Below, piece after piece: positions 48,353 through 55,988 of a stretch of DNA of 64,000 bases. The position numbers were made by a program, and so were the translations under genes. The notes below the pieces were generated by a model, which saw nothing but the letters and a program-made list of their open reading frames with translations, was not told the DNA's origin and ran no database searches. Numbering within the stretch: the first letter of the stretch is position 1; every line of letters begins with the position of its first letter. This stretch comes from CAZRHR01 sp964578885 (GTDB lineage Bacteria > Bacteroidota > Bacteroidia > CAIKAF01), in contig CAZOEO010000001.1 of NCBI GenBank assembly GCA_964578885.1, forward strand, positions 62,001-126,000, read 5' to 3'.

Positions 48353-49669
48353 ATGGTAGATAAGAACCAATCCCAAGTAGAGGTTACTTTTGTTAATCAT
48401 GCCAGTTTCATTTTGTCGCATGATGGAATTAATCTAATTACAGACCCATGGTTTACAGGCACCGCCTTCAACCATGGCTGGGAACTTCTGGTAAATACGC
48501 CTGAACAATTCCACTCTTTCGAAGGAATAACCCATATCTGGTTTTCTCATGAGCATCCAGATCACTTTTCTCCGGCAGATTTGAAACGGATTCCAGAGGA
48601 AAGACGGCCAGAGGTGACGATTCTTTATCAAGAAACCATGGACCGAAAAGTAATCGACTTTTGCGCTAAACTGGGCTTTTCATTACTTGAATTAAAAACA
48701 GGTGAATTGTATTCTCTTTCTCCAACCTTTTCAATTACATGTGCCCCATTTACTGGCGGGGATTCATGGGCCTATTTTAGGGTACTTGACCTTGGTATAT
48801 TAAATGTAAATGATTGTATATTAAACAACCTCGATGATTGTCGGAACCTGCTACCTTTTATTGGTAAAGTAGATGTCCTATGCACGCAATTCGGTTATGC
48901 CAACTGGGTCGGGAATCCCGAAAACTTGGAAATGAGACAGCAGGCGGCTAAAGAAAAACTTGGGAGAATAAAAACCCAAAGTGACATTTTTGCTCCTAAG
49001 TTTATTCTTCCTTTTGCCTCCTTTGTGAGGTTTTGTCACGAGGAAAATGTCTATTTAATGGACGCTCAAAATACTGTTTTGGTGGCAAATGACTTTATTT
49101 TAGCGCAAACCAAGGCCAAGCCTCTTATTATGTTCCCCGGAGATTCTCTTGACCTGCCTATTCAAGGAGACCATTCTTCCATGGAGGCCCTAGAAAAATA
49201 TGCTTTGGTTTATTCGGACATAAAAAATTCTGCCTTAAAAACCACTCCATCTGTTTCTGTGGATGTGTTAAAAGATAGGGCTTTAGATTTCATTGAGGCG
49301 TTAATAACCAAAAATCCAACAGCCAAATCGCTTATTCAAAAAATGAATCCCAAAATTTACATTTGGGATTATAACCAAGCCTATATCTTAAATGGCTTGA
49401 AGGGTTTGCAAGAAATCAAAGAAAATGAAGAATGCTGTGATATTAAAATGTCAAGTGATTCTTTACATTACTTTTTTAGGTTTGAATGGGGGGGAGATAC
49501 ATTAAATGTAAACGGCCGTTTTCGCCAAACAAAGTATGGAGACATCTATCGATTTGAATTGTTTACAAAAATGAGGTCCTTGAATAACAGAGGTGAGGTT
49601 TACCATTATCAGGCCCCTTCATTATTTGCCAAACTTAAGTTCCGGTTTAAAAGAATGTTTAATAAATAA
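48353..49669 (+). CDS. Metallo-beta-lactamase-fold hydrolase
   Basis: A 438-residue protein. The N-terminal 250 residues are an MBL fold: VTFVNHASFILSHDGINLIT, the zinc motif HIWFSHEHPDHFSP, then FTGGDSWAYFRVLDLG. The layout resembles UlaG-like and CMP-sialic-acid-hydroxylase-like MBL proteins acting on sugars or lipids. The C-terminal 180 residues are unrecognised (YKFRFELFTKMRS-type end, strongly basic). Substrate unknown. The gene is more AT-rich than its neighbours and lies beside gene remnants and a palindrome, which may mark a recently acquired segment. Confidence 0.8.
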   Translation: MVDKNQSQVEVTFVNHASFILSHDGINLITDPWFTGTAFNHGWELLVNTPEQFHSFEGITHIWFSHEHPDHFSPADLKRIPEERRPEVTILYQETMDRKVIDFCAKLGFSLLELKTGELYSLSPTFSITCAPFTGGDSWAYFRVLDLGILNVNDCILNNLDDCRNLLPFIGKVDVLCTQFGYANWVGNPENLEMRQQAAKEKLGRIKTQSDIFAPKFILPFASFVRFCHEENVYLMDAQNTVLVANDFILAQTKAKPLIMFPGDSLDLPIQGDHSSMEALEKYALVYSDIKNSALKTTPSVSVDVLKDRALDFIEALITKNPTAKSLIQKMNPKIYIWDYNQAYILNGLKGLQEIKENEECCDIKMSSDSLHYFFRFEWGGDTLNVNGRFRQTKYGDIYRFELFTKMRSLNNRGEVYHYQAPSLFAKLKFRFKRMFNK

Positions 49670-49758
49670 GACAAGAAATGATGAAAGGCTTTATCTGGTG
49701 ACCAAGTATCTGTTTCTTGGTTCATGCAAGTATTCAATTGAAAAAGAACGCCATAAAG

Positions 49759-50325
49759 CTAAAGGGTTTGTAATTGAACTAACTTCCGCCCACACGGTTC
49801 CTCTTGCCAAATCCCTTCGATTTTACAACCTGGATCCACCTGCACCCGAAACACATGTTCAAGGGCCAATCCGGTCAGCAAATGCAAAAAGGCCCGCAAC
49901 GTCCCGGCATGCGCAATCATCCAAATCCTTTCTTCAGATAAAAGATGAGCCTTGGTCCAAGCGTCTATGCGTGAAACCATCTGCTTCCACGACTCACCAT
50001 GCGGCGGCGCTACATTGACAAAATCAGACATCCATCTATGAAGCGCTTCGCTTGGAATTTGGTCCCAAGGCTTGTTTTCCCAATCCCCAAAATGCATTTC
50101 CTGCAGGGCCGAATGGGTTTGAAAACTTGAGGAAAGCTCAGCGGCTATTCTACTGCATCGCTGACTTGGACTTGAAAACACCACCCCCGGACGCTCATGA
50201 AATGCAATTTTTAACTTTTCCACCAAGGCCATTTCCGCCTCCGGATTGGGTTCTACCTCCGTTTGCCCGTAGCAGATTCCTTCCATACCAATAACTGGCG
50301 CATGACGTATTAAAACCAGTTCCAT
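49759..50325 (-). CDS. cobC: Alpha-ribazole phosphatase-like histidine phosphatase
   Basis: A 188-residue phosphoglycerate-mutase-fold phosphatase. The N-terminal LVLIRHAPV has the catalytic histidine, VVFSSPSQRCSRIAAEL the arginine, FGDWENKPWDQIP the family motif, and MIAHAGTLRAFL the second histidine. It overlaps cobS by 16 bp, which identifies it as the phosphatase of nucleotide-loop assembly rather than a generic member. The start MELVLIRH at 50325 is preferred to the longer frame. Confidence 0.88.
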   Translation of the reverse strand: MELVLIRHAPVIGMEGICYGQTEVEPNPEAEMALVEKLKIAFHERPGVVFSSPSQRCSRIAAELSSSFQTHSALQEMHFGDWENKPWDQIPSEALHRWMSDFVNVAPPHGESWKQMVSRIDAWTKAHLLSEERIWMIAHAGTLRAFLHLLTGLALEHVFRVQVDPGCKIEGIWQEEPCGRKLVQLQTL

Positions 50326-51077
50326 AAGGCCACAAAACTTAACAATAGAAACACTTCCGTAAGCTGTTGGATGCTTCCAAATACATCGCCGGTATATCCG
50401 CCGATCCATTTTTTACTCATACGCACCAACCACAACCAAACCAGCGCAGGTGCCAAAAGGGTGAGCCACCATGCAAAGGGTGCAAAAAGGAGCCAAGGAA
50501 CAATCCAACCCCAGCCAATGAGTAAATTCAGTTTTTTCGGATGGGTAGCAATGGGTTTGGCCTTGCTTAATGCGTCTTCCTGAGCATAAGGAATAAGATA
50601 CATGGTAGAAAGCGCGAAGCAACGGCTTACGCCATGAGCGAAAATGGAAAATAAAAGCGTTGGCCAAATACCATGGGCAAGTCCATGATAAAGCGCCACG
50701 GTTTTCAAACCTAAGACCACCACCAGACCTGCTACGCCAAAAGTACCCACCCGGCTATCTTTCATGATATCCAATATCTTTTCTTTGGTCCAGCCTCCAC
50801 CAAACCCATCCATCACATCTGCCAACCCATCTTCATGAAACGCGCCGGTGGTGAGTAAACTAAAGCCTAAGCCTAGCAGAACAGCCAGAGAAGCCGGAAA
50901 AATTTCAAGGCTAAGTCCCATAACCAAAGCAGCAAGACCTCCAACGATGAAGCCAATCAACGGAAAGTAACGGGTAGAAAGATTTAGGTAATTCGGGTCA
51001 TGGTTCACCCAGGATGGACAGGGAATCCGGGTATAATACATGAGTGCTGTAAAGAAAACATGAATTTCTCTTTTCAT
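50310..51077 (-). CDS. cobS: Adenosylcobinamide-GDP ribazoletransferase
   Basis: A 255-residue integral membrane enzyme joining alpha-ribazole to adenosylcobinamide-GDP. Motifs are FFTALMYYTRIPCPSW at the start, RYFPLIGFIVGG, and the catalytic/metal segment GAFHEDGLADVMDGFGGG followed by MKDSRVGTFGV. It overlaps cobT by 4 bp upstream and cobC by 16 bp downstream. Full length. Confidence 0.95.
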   Translation of the reverse strand: MKREIHVFFTALMYYTRIPCPSWVNHDPNYLNLSTRYFPLIGFIVGGLAALVMGLSLEIFPASLAVLLGLGFSLLTTGAFHEDGLADVMDGFGGGWTKEKILDIMKDSRVGTFGVAGLVVVLGLKTVALYHGLAHGIWPTLLFSIFAHGVSRCFALSTMYLIPYAQEDALSKAKPIATHPKKLNLLIGWGWIVPWLLFAPFAWWLTLLAPALVWLWLVRMSKKWIGGYTGDVFGSIQQLTEVFLLLSFVALWNWF

Positions 51078-52084
51078 TGGGACGAGGTAGAAACATTGGC
51101 CTGTTGAAAGGTAGCCATTTCCGTCATCATGGCCGCGGCAGATTGAACCAGAGGAAAGGCCAATGCACAGCCGGTTCCTTCTCCCAGTCGAAGTCCCATC
51201 GAAAGTAAGGGTTTAGCGTCTATGGCAGCCAACATGCGCTGGTGCCCGGCCTCTGCACTCTGGTGGGCAAAAATGGCCCATGGGGAAAGGTTGGGTTCGA
51301 TGGCCTTGGCGGCCAAAAACGCAGCACCGGCAATAAATCCATCTACCATGAACACGCAACCTTGGCGGCCTGCTTCCACCATCGCACCAGTCATTTGAAC
51401 AATCTCAAAACCTCCGAACCGACATAAAATATCGAAGGGGTTCATTTCTTTAGCATAAGCCTCACGGACTTTTTTTAAAACCTCCAGTTTATGTTGAATG
51501 CCGGTAGTAGATAAGCCGGTTCCGGCGCCCACGCAATCTTCCAGGGGAAGGGACAAAAAGCAGGACATCAATAGACTTGCTACAGCGGTGTTACCAATGC
51601 CCATTTCTCCAAACATCAAAAAGTTGGAGCCGTTGGATATTTTTTCTCTGACCAATTTCGCCCCGGCTTCAAGCCCCAGATGAACTTGTTCTGAGGTCAT
51701 CGCCGACCCGTGCAGCATGTTGGCCGTACCTGAACCCAGTCGTTGATTTTTGAGCATGGGATGGTTGGGGACGGGCGAAAGGATTCCTGCATCTACAACG
51801 GAAAGCTCAATTTGATGCTGTCGGCAAAAAACATTGATGGCGGCGCCTCCGGATAAAAAATTGAGCACCATTTGGCGGGTTACTTCGGAAGGATAAGCTG
51901 AAATTCCTTCTGCGGACAGCCCATGGTCTCCCGCGAAAACCAACATGGTAGGTTTGTGTAGGGTGGGCTTTAAAGTTTGTTGGGCATGACAAAGTTGAAA
52001 AGCCACTGATTCTAATAGCCCCAACGCCCCTAAAGGTTTTGTTTTTTGGTCAATAGCAGCTTGAATGGCTTCGGGAAGAAGCAC
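51074..52084 (-). CDS. cobT: Nicotinate-nucleotide--dimethylbenzimidazole phosphoribosyltransferase
   Basis: A 336-residue enzyme that makes alpha-ribazole phosphate from dimethylbenzimidazole. IDQKTKPLGALGLLE at the start, VFAGDHGLSAEGISAYP, FGEMGIGNTAVASLL and the C-terminal LRLGEGTGCALAFPLV with the catalytic glutamate are all present. Starts 10 nt after the DUF6580 gene stop and overlaps cobS. No cobU/cobP gene is present in the window. Confidence 0.95.
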   Translation of the reverse strand: MLLPEAIQAAIDQKTKPLGALGLLESVAFQLCHAQQTLKPTLHKPTMLVFAGDHGLSAEGISAYPSEVTRQMVLNFLSGGAAINVFCRQHQIELSVVDAGILSPVPNHPMLKNQRLGSGTANMLHGSAMTSEQVHLGLEAGAKLVREKISNGSNFLMFGEMGIGNTAVASLLMSCFLSLPLEDCVGAGTGLSTTGIQHKLEVLKKVREAYAKEMNPFDILCRFGGFEIVQMTGAMVEAGRQGCVFMVDGFIAGAAFLAAKAIEPNLSPWAIFAHQSAEAGHQRMLAAIDAKPLLSMGLRLGEGTGCALAFPLVQSAAAMMTEMATFQQANVSTSSQ

Positions 52085-52094
52085 CTTACTAATC

Positions 52095-52670
52095 TTAAGA
52101 AAGGGTAGGAACGGAGGAGTTGAAAATTTTGGCGCCCGTCCATTCTGCCAAACCGAACAATACGGCGGAGTAAATCAAATTTCCGGCTACGGTTCCTTTA
52201 AGGAAAGGAAGCCCTGCAGCATAACAGGCAACAAGGCCGGATGCATCCTGGGCATACAATGGATTTCCTGGCCAGCAGGCAAAATTTGTTACAAGGAAAA
52301 ATATGGCAGAAGCACCTAAAGCAGCGCCGAGGATTCTGAAAGGGTTACGTATTTTCAGCACGGGGATGGCCAATGCGCTGGTAAGAAGCATGGTGCCATA
52401 CACCACCCACCAGCCTTCGTAGGCCCAAATGAATCCCTCATTGGCTTCTTTATATAGGATATTGTTGATGAAAAGGTCGCTTACAAAAAGGGTCAGCAAG
52501 GGCAAAAGCAACCCTAAAACCTGAAATTTTCCGCGAAAATATGCTGCGCCAAACAGAGCAAGGGCACCCATGGGAGCAAAATTCATCGGATGAGGAATGA
52601 GCCTGGACCATGCGGCCACCATCATAAAGCCAATATAAAGGAGCAGAAGGGGGAGTATATTTTTTTTCAT
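52095..52670 (-). CDS. DUF6580 family membrane protein
   Basis: A 191-residue membrane protein with five or six helices. SRLIPHPMNFAPMGALALFG near residues 22-41 is the family motif; it continues AAYFRGK. Later helices end with FLVTNFACWPGNPLYAQ. The start MKKNILPLL at 52670 begins directly at the first helix; the longer frame adds 34 polar residues. It is first of the cobT-cobS-cobC transcription unit, so a link with cobalamin or precursor uptake is plausible by context only. Confidence 0.8.
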   Translation of the reverse strand: MKKNILPLLLLYIGFMMVAAWSRLIPHPMNFAPMGALALFGAAYFRGKFQVLGLLLPLLTLFVSDLFINNILYKEANEGFIWAYEGWWVVYGTMLLTSALAIPVLKIRNPFRILGAALGASAIFFLVTNFACWPGNPLYAQDASGLVACYAAGLPFLKGTVAGNLIYSAVLFGLAEWTGAKIFNSSVPTLS

Positions 52671-52744
52671 GCCTTGACTTTTCTTTAAAGATTTGTGCAG
52701 AAATGCGTCCATAAAAGGTGTAACGACTTTTGCACGGCGTGAAA

Positions 52745-52975
52745 TTAAGAAGATTTTCTTTTGATTCCGCAAGGTTTTGGAATTACCTCTGCCGGTGGTA
52801 AGTCGTTCCCGGGTTTTTGGCCAACCCTGAGCATGTTGTCATAAATGGATGGGTTGGATTGGATTTCAATCTCCAATGTTGGGTAGTGGTTTTTTAACCA
52901 AATGTACAAGCAAAGATGTTGGAGAAAGAATACGAAAATGGGATAAAGAACGTAATGAAAAGTAAACTAAACCAT
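52745..52975 (-). pseudogene. Small membrane-protein frame with an in-frame stop near its start
   Basis: Reading the minus strand from the ATG at 52973-52975 gives Met-Val, then TAG (52967-52969). It then runs 73 open codons: a hydrophobic helix (YVLYPIFVFFLQHLCLYIWL), NHYPTLEIEIQSNPSIYDN, and the end LRVGQKPGNDLPPAEVIPKP to a TAA at 52745. The C-terminal part reads like real coding sequence. Either the gene is inactivated by the amber codon, or it starts later at a non-ATG codon. No family recognised. It precedes the cobalamin genes on the same strand. Confidence 0.4.
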
Positions 52976-53035
52976 TTAAAAAAGAGAAAAACATGCGTAT
53001 CCGTGGATAAAGTATTGGATACACATGTTTTCTCT
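52976..53035 (-). terminator. Long-stem terminator of the 79-residue protein gene
   Basis: Arms 52983-53002 and 53017-53035 are inverted repeats of about 19-20 nt (one extra base and one G-T pair) around a 14-nt loop. On the minus strand the stem ends in CTCTTTTTT. It lies about 50 nt beyond the gene's stop. Confidence 0.7.
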
Positions 53036-53088
53036 AGAACCCAAGTTTATTAAAGGAAGGAAGATAATGGTACAATATTCCAAAAAAT

Positions 53089-53328
53089 TTAAATGTGTTC
53101 CAAAATTTGGGAAAACTTTTTTCTTGTATTTTCCCAAATTAACCATTCTTTCGTCTCTACATCGGTCAAAATGAGATTGGAAGCATCAAAAAATCTGCGG
53201 TTTATTTCAAGTTCAACTTCTTCTAGAACGGCCTGAACCGAAGCGCCGTCCTGACTCAATCTTGCCAATGGACTCTGTCCAATAATTGGAAAAATTTCAT
53301 CAAATGTTTTATGTTGGAATGGTTGCAC
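53089..53328 (-). CDS. Small protein of unknown function
   Basis: A 79-residue soluble, mostly helical protein beginning with a GTG codon (VQPFQHKTFDEIFP) and ending WENTRKKFSQILEHI. No signal peptide, membrane segment or motif recognised. A strong terminator follows it, which supports its being transcribed. Its 5' end faces the small RNA candidate, whose promoter lies immediately outside this gene, so the two are divergent. Confidence 0.5.
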   Translation of the reverse strand: MQPFQHKTFDEIFPIIGQSPLARLSQDGASVQAVLEEVELEINRRFFDASNLILTDVETKEWLIWENTRKKFSQILEHI

Positions 53329-53339
53329 TTGATTGGATA

Positions 53340-53366
53340 TTTGGTTATTTTAGCGAAATATTTTTG
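53340..53366 (+). promoter_or_regulatory. Promoter of convergent small RNA
   Basis: TTTG (53340-53343), a 15-nt spacer, and TATTTTTG (53359-53366), an exact match to the TAnnTTTG element. The spacer is a little short. No open reading frame follows, only the structured RNA and its terminator. Confidence 0.5.
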
Positions 53367-53448
53367 CAGACCCGTTAATTGACACAGATTCCCATTTGTC
53401 CCAATGTTTCCTATGTGATTCCCCAATCACAGCGGGTCTGCTTTTTTT
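53366..53448 (+). ncRNA. Candidate small RNA with closing stem, two C-rich hairpin loops and terminator
   Basis: GCAGACCCG (53366-53374) pairs perfectly with CGGGTCTGC (53433-53441), followed by seven T residues. Inside are two hairpins. GACA...TGTC (53381-53400) has loop TCCC, and TGTGATT-CCCC-AATCACA (53414-53431) is perfect. A good -7 element directly precedes it. The tail reaches the stop codon of the last peptide gene on the opposite strand, so it is convergent with the peptide operon and could pair with the 3' end of its mRNA. Alternatively the stem is simply a terminator for a leader RNA. Confidence 0.55.
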
Positions 53449-53594
53449 CAATTTTGTAATTCGTCCACCACAATAGCAATCGCTGCCGCATCCTGTCTTC
53501 TGATGGCTTGATCAGCAGATAATCTCTGCGTTGCGGTAATATCCGTTTTGAATGTCAGAAGTTGTAACAAAATGGCGATGGCTGTAGCTAACAT
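53448..53594 (-). CDS. Tandem micropeptide 1 (hydrophobic leader, conserved C-terminus)
   Basis: A 48-residue peptide read from the DNA. It starts MLATAIAILLQLLTFKTDI (hydrophobic leader or membrane helix), and the second half carries AIRRQ, then IAIVVDELQN at the very end. Compared with peptides 2 and 3 it keeps the pattern S-x-x-x-AIRxQD and the identical last eight residues IVVDELQN, but is more divergent elsewhere. Conservation of the C-terminus with drift in the leader argues for selection on the protein. It is third in the operon, 19 nt after peptide 2, and its stop touches the tail of the convergent small RNA. Function unknown. Confidence 0.72.
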   Translation of the reverse strand: MLATAIAILLQLLTFKTDITATQRLSADQAIRRQDAAAIAIVVDELQN

Positions 53595-53613
53595 GTTGGT
53601 AACGTTATTGTTA

Positions 53614-53757
53614 TTAATTTTGTAATTCGTCTACTACAATTTGAGCTGCAATCGGATCCTGGGTTCGGATGGCGGTTTCTCCAGAAATTCTGGTTGCAGA
53701 GCTTATATCTGTACTCGTCGTAAGTAAGGTAAGCAAAAGGGAAAAAATGAGGGTCAT
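53614..53757 (-). CDS. Tandem micropeptide 2 (hydrophobic leader, conserved C-terminus)
   Basis: A 47-residue peptide: leader MTLIFSLLLTLLTTSTDIS, then ATRISGE and the C-terminus TAIRTQDPIAAQIVVDELQN. Its last 23 residues are identical to those of peptide 3 although the DNA differs at many third positions, so the protein is conserved rather than recently copied. No positively charged N-terminus is present, so a classical signal peptide is uncertain; the leader could be a membrane anchor. It starts 21 nt after peptide 3. Confidence 0.75.
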   Translation of the reverse strand: MTLIFSLLLTLLTTSTDISSATRISGETAIRTQDPIAAQIVVDELQN

Positions 53758-53778
53758 GGTTTGGAGTATTAGGGTTGA

Positions 53779-53922
53779 TTAATTTTGTAATTCGTCTACC
53801 ACAATCTGAGCAGCAATTGGGTCTTGTGTGCGGATGGCCGTTTCTCCTGAAGTACGTGTAGATGTGTTAACGTTCGTAGAAGCGGTAAGCAACGCAAGAA
53901 GAAGTGTGAAAATCGCTGTCAT
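53779..53922 (-). CDS. Tandem micropeptide 3 (hydrophobic leader, conserved C-terminus)
   Basis: A 47-residue peptide: leader MTAIFTLLLALLTASTNVN, then TSTRTSGE and TAIRTQDPIAAQIVVDELQN at the end. First in the peptide operon. Upstream on the minus strand is a near-consensus -7 element CAACTTTG (53959-53966), giving a leader of about 30 nt. The operon is divergent from the helical-repeat protein gene. I do not recognise the family. Candidate roles are signalling peptide, small membrane effector or toxin-like peptide; nothing in the sequence decides. Confidence 0.75.
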   Translation of the reverse strand: MTAIFTLLLALLTASTNVNTSTRTSGETAIRTQDPIAAQIVVDELQN

Positions 53923-54006
53923 ATTATGTGGTGTTTCGTTTGGTCTGAATTTCTAGTTCAAAGTTGTGGCTTATTCACCCCCCGGAAAACACCAAATCAG
54001 GCAAAA

Positions 54007-54038
54007 TTTGACAATACGAGAAACTTGATGTACATTTG
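54007..54038 (+). promoter_or_regulatory. Consensus promoter of helical-repeat protein gene
   Basis: TTTG (54007-54010), a 20-nt spacer, and TACATTTG (54031-54038): exact matches to both Bacteroidota promoter elements with optimal spacing, 25 nt before the ATG at 54064. Confidence 0.72.
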
Positions 54039-54063
54039 AAGAGTAAATCAAAAAGTGCCCGTT

Positions 54064-55629
54064 ATGAGCAGGAATGATGTAGAACCTTTGCATGCCTTGT
54101 TGTCTAAGATGACACCCGCTGAACGCGAGGCCGCATCTGCATTTATTGCTGGATTTAACAGGAAATATGGTAGTTATGAGCCAAAAACGCTCAAATTGCT
54201 TCAGTGTATTTCTGACAATACGAACGGCGATTTACCAGATGGTTTTTCACTAAAACAATCCCTTTTTCCGGAAATGACGGAAGTGGCATTCACTAAATTG
54301 CTTGCCAGACTTAGAGAAAAACTCCTTGAATCCTGGATCATCGACGTTAATCTGGATCGAAAAGACCGCTTCGCACCTTCCTGGGTGATTCGCCAAAAAG
54401 TGAGAAAACGCATTATCATGGTGGAATTGCTCGTGAATCAAGGCCTCTTCTCCGAAGCCAAACACCTTATCCGCAAAACCGAGAAAGATTGTGCCGCCCA
54501 CGCACTTTACGACCAGTTGATTGCACTAAAACATATTCAATATATTCTCATTAGTCAACAACAAGGCTCTGAATTTGCCGAAGATATTTTTAAGGAAATG
54601 CCTCTGCTTCAGGCCAAAGACCAGGTGAAAAGACGGGCCGAAATGGCGTTTTACCGCCATCAGTTTTATGGGCGAAATAAGGCCTCTGCCAAATTACCCC
54701 TGCAACAACTCAAACAGGACATTACGGACATCGAATCTAACCCAGGTTTGCCCTCCGTCCCAACCGCACAATATTTCCTCCTTTCTCTAAAAACCCTTTA
54801 TCATGAGAAAAGTGGACAATACGCTAAAATGATTCCTGTTATCCAGAACATGCTTCAGCTTTTTTCGGACGAACCTTCCGTACATCTGCCTGTTCGCCGT
54901 GCCAACGCTCATCTTCAACTTTTTACCGCCCACTGCTTTTTAGGACAATTTCAAGAAGCGCTTGCACATGCAGAATCGGCCGGCGCCATCATTAATAACC
55001 AATCAAAGGCATCCGTAGAAATTAAAAAAGTGAGGTTTTACCCATTGCTTCACCTGAATCGACTGCAGGAAGCAGAAGCACTTTTAAATGAAGTGTCGGC
55101 CAAAGCAGAATTGCTGCATGGCGAAAACCAGGTCTATTTGGAAAAAATCGTGTATCTGCGGGCTGTCCTGGCATTTAAACAAAAGTCCTATGCCCAGGCC
55201 GCCAGGTTACTCGCCTCTTTGTCGCATTTGCCCGATGAAAAAGATGGATGGAACGTGGGAATTCGCTTGCTTCAAATTCAAAACCGCATTGAAAAACACC
55301 TTTTCGATGCGGCGGATACCCAAATCGCTAATTTTAAACGGCATTTGGAACGTATTGCCAAATCAGAAAAATTGGCCAAAAGAGCCGTTATTATTCTTCG
55401 TGTATTGCATGACCTCGCCGCGAACGCTTTCCATTTTTCACAAACCCTTCAGCGCCAACAACCTTTGTTGGATTTATTGAAAGACAATGCGGAAGAATAT
55501 CGATGGGACCCTTTTGGCGCAGAAGTAATCCCTTTTGATCAATGGTTCATGGATATGGTGGTACAGGAAAATCAACATGCCGGACGTCCCGCGACAAAAC
55601 GGCCAACAGACGCACTGGTGTCTCGCTGA
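54064..55629 (+). CDS. Helical-repeat (TPR-like) protein facing micropeptide genes
   Basis: A 521-residue cytoplasmic protein, almost entirely alpha-helical. Residues 1-90 (PLHALLSKMTPAEREAASAF and LKLLQCISDN, FTKLLARLREKLLES) form a compact helical domain. Residues about 115-480 show TPR-like pairs such as NQGLFSEAKHLIRKTEKD, LGQFQEALAHAESAGAI, LNRLQEAEALLNEVSAKAEL and KQKSYAQAARLLASL. No catalytic motif, signal peptide or membrane helix. I recall similar approximately 500-residue helical proteins in Bacteroidota but no assigned function. The divergent peptide genes make it a candidate peptide-binding or regulatory protein, by analogy with TPR peptide receptors of the RNPP type; a DNA-binding domain is not evident. 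ATG at 54064 preferred to GTG at 54055. Confidence 0.7.
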   Translation: MSRNDVEPLHALLSKMTPAEREAASAFIAGFNRKYGSYEPKTLKLLQCISDNTNGDLPDGFSLKQSLFPEMTEVAFTKLLARLREKLLESWIIDVNLDRKDRFAPSWVIRQKVRKRIIMVELLVNQGLFSEAKHLIRKTEKDCAAHALYDQLIALKHIQYILISQQQGSEFAEDIFKEMPLLQAKDQVKRRAEMAFYRHQFYGRNKASAKLPLQQLKQDITDIESNPGLPSVPTAQYFLLSLKTLYHEKSGQYAKMIPVIQNMLQLFSDEPSVHLPVRRANAHLQLFTAHCFLGQFQEALAHAESAGAIINNQSKASVEIKKVRFYPLLHLNRLQEAEALLNEVSAKAELLHGENQVYLEKIVYLRAVLAFKQKSYAQAARLLASLSHLPDEKDGWNVGIRLLQIQNRIEKHLFDAADTQIANFKRHLERIAKSEKLAKRAVIILRVLHDLAANAFHFSQTLQRQQPLLDLLKDNAEEYRWDPFGAEVIPFDQWFMDMVVQENQHAGRPATKRPTDALVSR

Positions 55630-55637
55630 AATCGTAC

Positions 55638-55988
55638 TTATATTCCGATTTTCCTTTTCCAATCATCTGAATGGCAGCACTTTTTTATGTCCATGTCGAC
55701 GATGGCTTCGTTGATTTTTGCTTTTAATTCATGACAGTGCGCATGGTGAGCTCCAATCCGGAACTGTTTCTTTCAGAGTTTAAATGACGTCTCCATGGGC
55801 ATGCTCCCATTTTCCGCTCGAAGACGTTCATTTAGTCCTGTTTTATCCTTTTGTATATCCGAAATGCCGGCCTTCTTTGCTTTTTCGGGAAAAAGGGAAG
55901 AAATGAAAAATGGGCCGTCCCATCCGGATTGGAGCGCATAACCGGAATGGATTTTCTGAACAATACATACTATATGTATAGATGTCAT
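55638..55988 (-). pseudogene. Open frame interrupted by one in-frame TGA
   Basis: On the minus strand a 71-codon frame (from ATG 55986-55988; MTSIHIVCIVQKIHSGYA at the start) stops at TGA 55773-55775. The same frame then continues 43 open codons with a coding-like, His/Cys-rich stretch (FRIGAHHAHCHELKAKINEA, then IKKCCHSDDW) to a TAA at 55638. Together they would make about 115 residues. This may be a gene recently inactivated by a nonsense mutation; no family recognised. The rest of the gap up to 56147 holds nothing else except a 7-bp palindromic hairpin ATACATA-CTA-TATGTAT (55963-55979). Confidence 0.3.

Larger units (their letters stand above)
53448..53922 (-). repeat. Three tandem gene units of about 164 bp
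   Basis: Start codons are spaced 165 and 163 bp apart. The strongest DNA identity is at the 3' end of each unit (the codons for DELQN plus flanking bases, e.g. AATTTTGTAATTCGTC on the plus strand in all three). The units arose by tandem duplication of one micropeptide gene. Confidence 0.85.

Noticed and set aside
52671..52975. Cobalamin riboswitch upstream of the cobT group
   Set aside because: I looked for the conserved B12-box and core motifs on the minus strand and did not find them; the sequence instead reads as a protein frame.
53448..53922. Possible CRISPR-like array of three repeats
   Set aside because: The repeats are about 164 bp apart, coding, and differ at third codon positions; no short identical repeats with spacers.
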